Source: a candidate division KSB1 bacterium
Lineage (GTDB): Bacteria; Zhuqueibacterota; Zhuqueibacteria; Residuimicrobiales; Krinioviventaceae
DNA length: 64,000 nucleotides
Direction of reading: 5' to 3'
Assembly (NCBI GenBank): GCA_034521575.1
Contig: JAXHMJ010000003.1
Location: 62,001 to 126,000 of the forward strand
The notes beneath the pieces were generated by a model that saw nothing but the letters and a program-made list of their open reading frames with translations, searched no databases and was not told the DNA's origin. Made by a program: the position numbers and the translations under genes. Of this stretch, positions 61,674 to 64,000 are shown piece by piece (within the stretch, counting starts at the first letter, position 1; the number at the start of each line of letters is the position of its first letter).

Positions 61674-62228
61674 ATGGCTAAAAAGCGTTCGGAAAGAATA
61701 AATCCTAACGAATTGGATCTTGTGGAAAAAGTTGTTCATGTTAACCGTGTCGCCAAAGTTGTCAAGGGTGGTAGACGATTCAGTTTCAATGCCATCGTTG
61801 TGGTTGGTGATGGGAACGGTAATGTGGGTGTCGGTCTCGGAAAGGCTAATGAAGTATCTGACTGTATCGCCAAAGGCGCTGATGCCGCCAAAAAAAGCCT
61901 GGTTCGGGTCCCGATTATTAACGGAACAATTACTCACGAGATTGTCGGAAAACACGGTGCAGGCAAGGTCTTTTTAAAACCTGCTTCGCCGGGTACCGGT
62001 GTTATCGCCGGCGGTCCGGTTCGTGCCATTTTAGAGGCAGTTGGGATAAAAGACGTGCTGACGAAAAACAGAGGGTCCACAAACCCTCATAATATGGTCA
62101 AGGCAACTCTGGTTGCACTTGAAAACCTGATGGATGCAGAATCTGTTTCACGCAAACGCAATATGTCTGTGATGCGGGTTTTTAACACAGACCCCAAACC
62201 TAAACAGAGTAATAACGATCAGGAATAA
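61674..62228 (+). CDS. rpsE: Ribosomal protein uS5
   Basis: 184 residues. [40 protein letters not shown] and the [18 protein letters not shown] block. The stop overlaps the rpmD ATG. Confidence 0.97.
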   Translation: MAKKRSERINPNELDLVEKVVHVNRVAKVVKGGRRFSFNAIVVVGDGNGNVGVGLGKANEVSDCIAKGADAAKKSLVRVPIINGTITHEIVGKHGAGKVFLKPASPGTGVIAGGPVRAILEAVGIKDVLTKNRGSTNPHNMVKATLVALENLMDAESVSRKRNMSVMRVFNTDPKPKQSNNDQE

Positions 62229-62428
62229 TGAGAATGGCAAAAAAGACTAGTAAAAAAATACGAATTACCCTGAAGCGCAGCACTATCAAACGTGTGCAAA
62301 AACAAAAAGACACGGCTGTCGCCTTGGGATTGAGAAAGCTGAATCAGACCGTTGAACGCAGTGATACACCTGTGATTCGCGGTATGGTCAACCGCATTTC
62401 TCATCTTGTAAAAGTCGAAGAAATCTAA
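62228..62428 (+). CDS. rpmD: Ribosomal protein uL30
   Basis: 66 residues; ITLKRSTIKRVQKQKDTAVALGLRKL is the family block. The ATG at 62228 overlaps the rpsE stop; an ATG two codons later (62234) may be the real start. Confidence 0.94.
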   Translation: MRMAKKTSKKIRITLKRSTIKRVQKQKDTAVALGLRKLNQTVERSDTPVIRGMVNRISHLVKVEEI

Positions 62429-62469
62429 GAAAATAGTCGGCATGGAATTTCAAGAGTGTTGAGGCTTAA

Positions 62470-62901
62470 ATGGATTTATCTACTTTAAAATATTCTGAAG
62501 GAGCGCACAAGAAAGCAAAGCGTATCGGACGCGGTGGCGCTCGTGGTGGAACTTCCGGTAAAGGGCAAAATGGACAGAGATCCCGTTCAGGCGCCAAGAG
62601 AAGATTGTGGTTTGAGGGCGGTCAAATGCCTATCCAACGCCGGTTACCAAAACGCGGTTTTAAAAACCGAAATCGTATTGAATATCAGGTGATTAACGTT
62701 GAGGATTTGGCCAGAATAAAGGCTGATACCATAAACCCGGATGTTTTGCTTGAAAACGGACTGATCTCCAAAAAGAACCAGCCGGTCAAGATATTGGGCG
62801 AAGGTGAATGTTCGAAAAAAATCGATGTGACGGCCAATGCCTTTAGCAAATCTGCGGTAGAAAAAATCACCGCTGCTGGTGGGAGGACTAATATACTATG
62901 A
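62470..62901 (+). CDS. rplO: Ribosomal protein uL15
   Basis: 143 residues. KRIGRGGARGGTSGKGQNGQRSRSG is the conserved N-terminal loop, then GGQMPIQRRLPKRGF. Its TGA stop overlaps the secY start. Confidence 0.96.
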   Translation: MDLSTLKYSEGAHKKAKRIGRGGARGGTSGKGQNGQRSRSGAKRRLWFEGGQMPIQRRLPKRGFKNRNRIEYQVINVEDLARIKADTINPDVLLENGLISKKNQPVKILGEGECSKKIDVTANAFSKSAVEKITAAGGRTNIL

Positions 62902-64000
62902 TGGACAGTATAAAAAGCGTATTTAAAATTCCGGAGTTGAAACGCAAGATTCTGTTCACGTTTATGATCATTATTGTGTACCGTATTGGTGGTCATATTC
63001 CTACCCCCGGGATCAATGCCCAGGCATTGATAGAATACTTTGAGCAATCGCAACGAGGGCTTCTCGGTTTATACGATTTGTTCGCCGGCGGCGCTTTTAG
63101 ACGCGCCACTATTTTTGCGTTGGGTATTATGCCGTATATTTCCGCATCCATTATTATTCAGCTGCTTGGTGCGGTAGTGCCTTATTTCCAAAAGCTGCAA
63201 AAAGAAGGCGAGCAGGGACGTAAAAAAATCATGCAGCTGACCCGCTACGGCACGGTATTGATCGCTTTTATGCAGTCCTGGGGTGTCAGCATCTTTTTGG
63301 AACGCATCGGAACTACAGCCACGGGACAAATGGTTGTGCCGTTTCCCGGCATGGGGTTCAGATTGTTAACAGTACTAACTTTGACCTCTGGAACCGTTTT
63401 GATTATGTGGCTCGGTGAAATGATCACTGAAAAGGGTATCGGGAATGGTATTTCTCTCATCATTTTTACTGGTATTATCGCCAGAATGCCCAATTCAATT
63501 CTCGATGAAATCCAGCAGGTTGTCAGTGGCAACCGGACTATTCTGACCGAGATCGCGCTTTTTGTTGTATTTTTTGTTACTGTAGCCGGAACGGTGGCCC
63601 TCACGCAGGGAACCCGGAAAATTCCGGTCCAGTATGCAAAGCGGGTCGTCGGGAGAAAAATATACGGCGGACAGAGTACACATATTCCGCTGCGTGTCAA
63701 CACAGCCGGTGTGATGCCTATCATATTTGCCCAGTCTATTCTCTTTGTGCCGCAGACCGTTGCGACTTTTTTCCCGGACAGCAATTTCTGGATGAGTGTG
63801 ACACGCGCCTTTGATTATTCGTCCTGGGTTTACTGGCTGATTTATGGATTGATGATAGTCTTTTTCACTTATTTTTACACAGCTATAGCCTTTAATCCGG
63901 TGGACGTTGCGGATAACATGAAAAAGCAAGGCGGTTTTATTCCGGGTGTACGGCCTGGTAAAAAGACCTCTGAATTTATCGATAATATTTTAACACGTAT
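62898..64000 (+). CDS. secY: Preprotein translocase subunit SecY, N-terminal part
   Basis: About 367 residues are visible and the frame is open at the right edge. KVFKIPEL-like start (SVFKIPELKRKILFTFMIIIVYRIG), IPTPGIN, the plug region GLYDLFAGGAFRRATIFALGIMPYISASIIIQLL, GEMITEKGIGNGISLIIF and the later ARRV-like loop YAKRVVGRKIYGGQSTHIPLRVN are diagnostic. It forms the membrane channel with SecE. Overlap with rplO by 4 bp. Confidence 0.97.
   Translation, partial: MMDSIKSVFKIPELKRKILFTFMIIIVYRIGGHIPTPGINAQALIEYFEQSQRGLLGLYDLFAGGAFRRATIFALGIMPYISASIIIQLLGAVVPYFQKLQKEGEQGRKKIMQLTRYGTVLIAFMQSWGVSIFLERIGTTATGQMVVPFPGMGFRLLTVLTLTSGTVLIMWLGEMITEKGIGNGISLIIFTGIIARMPNSILDEIQQVVSGNRTILTEIALFVVFFVTVAGTVALTQGTRKIPVQYAKRVVGRKIYGGQSTHIPLRVNTAGVMPIIFAQSILFVPQTVATFFPDSNFWMSVTRAFDYSSWVYWLIYGLMIVFFTYFYTAIAFNPVDVADNMKKQGGFIPGVRPGKKTSEFIDNILTR

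Overview
The window looks like a piece of a Gram-negative chromosome of moderate GC content. It encodes many lipoproteins and outer-membrane beta-barrels, a FISUMP-repeat lipoprotein, PEGA and SPOR proteins and a sigma-54 activator. I place it in the FCB group in the broad sense (Bacteroidota, Calditrichota, KSB1 and neighbours), but no 16S gene is present and the phylum is an inference.

Layout. 1-4.1 kb is accessory: the tail of a DUF4143 ATPase, a REP-associated tyrosine transposase (RAYT) between two palindromic repeats, a membrane-anchored HNH nuclease and a PD-(D/E)XK-like nuclease. 4.1-8.5 kb encodes a PEGA-like envelope protein and a 1121-residue multidomain lipoprotein. 8.7-11.5 kb holds a sigma-54 activator beside an inverted repeat, a near-consensus -24/-12 promoter and an outer-membrane protein. 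11.5-20.5 kb is a run of envelope and small-enzyme genes, several visibly decaying: an alpha/beta hydrolase without its lid, a second Acg-type nitroreductase, a BamA-like remnant and an RDD remnant. 20.7-23 kb is a SWIM-SNF2 helicase. 23-28.1 kb, on the minus strand, is a tightly packed operon of a citrate/homocitrate-synthase-like enzyme, a gamma-glutamylcyclotransferase fused to a glutamine-synthetase-like amidoligase, an RsbRD-N-like helical protein and isocitrate dehydrogenase. 28.5-35.8 kb is housekeeping: SPOR lipoprotein, yebC-ruvC-ruvA-ruvB, queA, ispD-ispF, cysS. 35.9-64 kb is the information-processing core: tRNA-Thr/Tyr/Gly/Thr, tuf copy 1, rpmG, tRNA-Trp, secE-nusG-rplKAJL-rpoBC, rpsL-rpsG-fusA-tuf copy 2, then the S10/spc ribosomal-protein run into secY, which leaves the window.

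Sequence quality. About two dozen single-base insertions or deletions interrupt genes, many of them essential (rpoB, rpoC, rplD, rplV, rpsH, rplF, nusG, queA, icd, and tuf copy 1 with eight). In each case the downstream frame continues the same protein, so I annotate these as single genes with a probable consensus error. The internal deletions and in-frame stops at 14-19 kb are different and look like real decay.

The two most interesting loci are the amidoligase operon at 23.0-28.1 kb and the RAYT/palindrome family at 0.85-8.6 kb.
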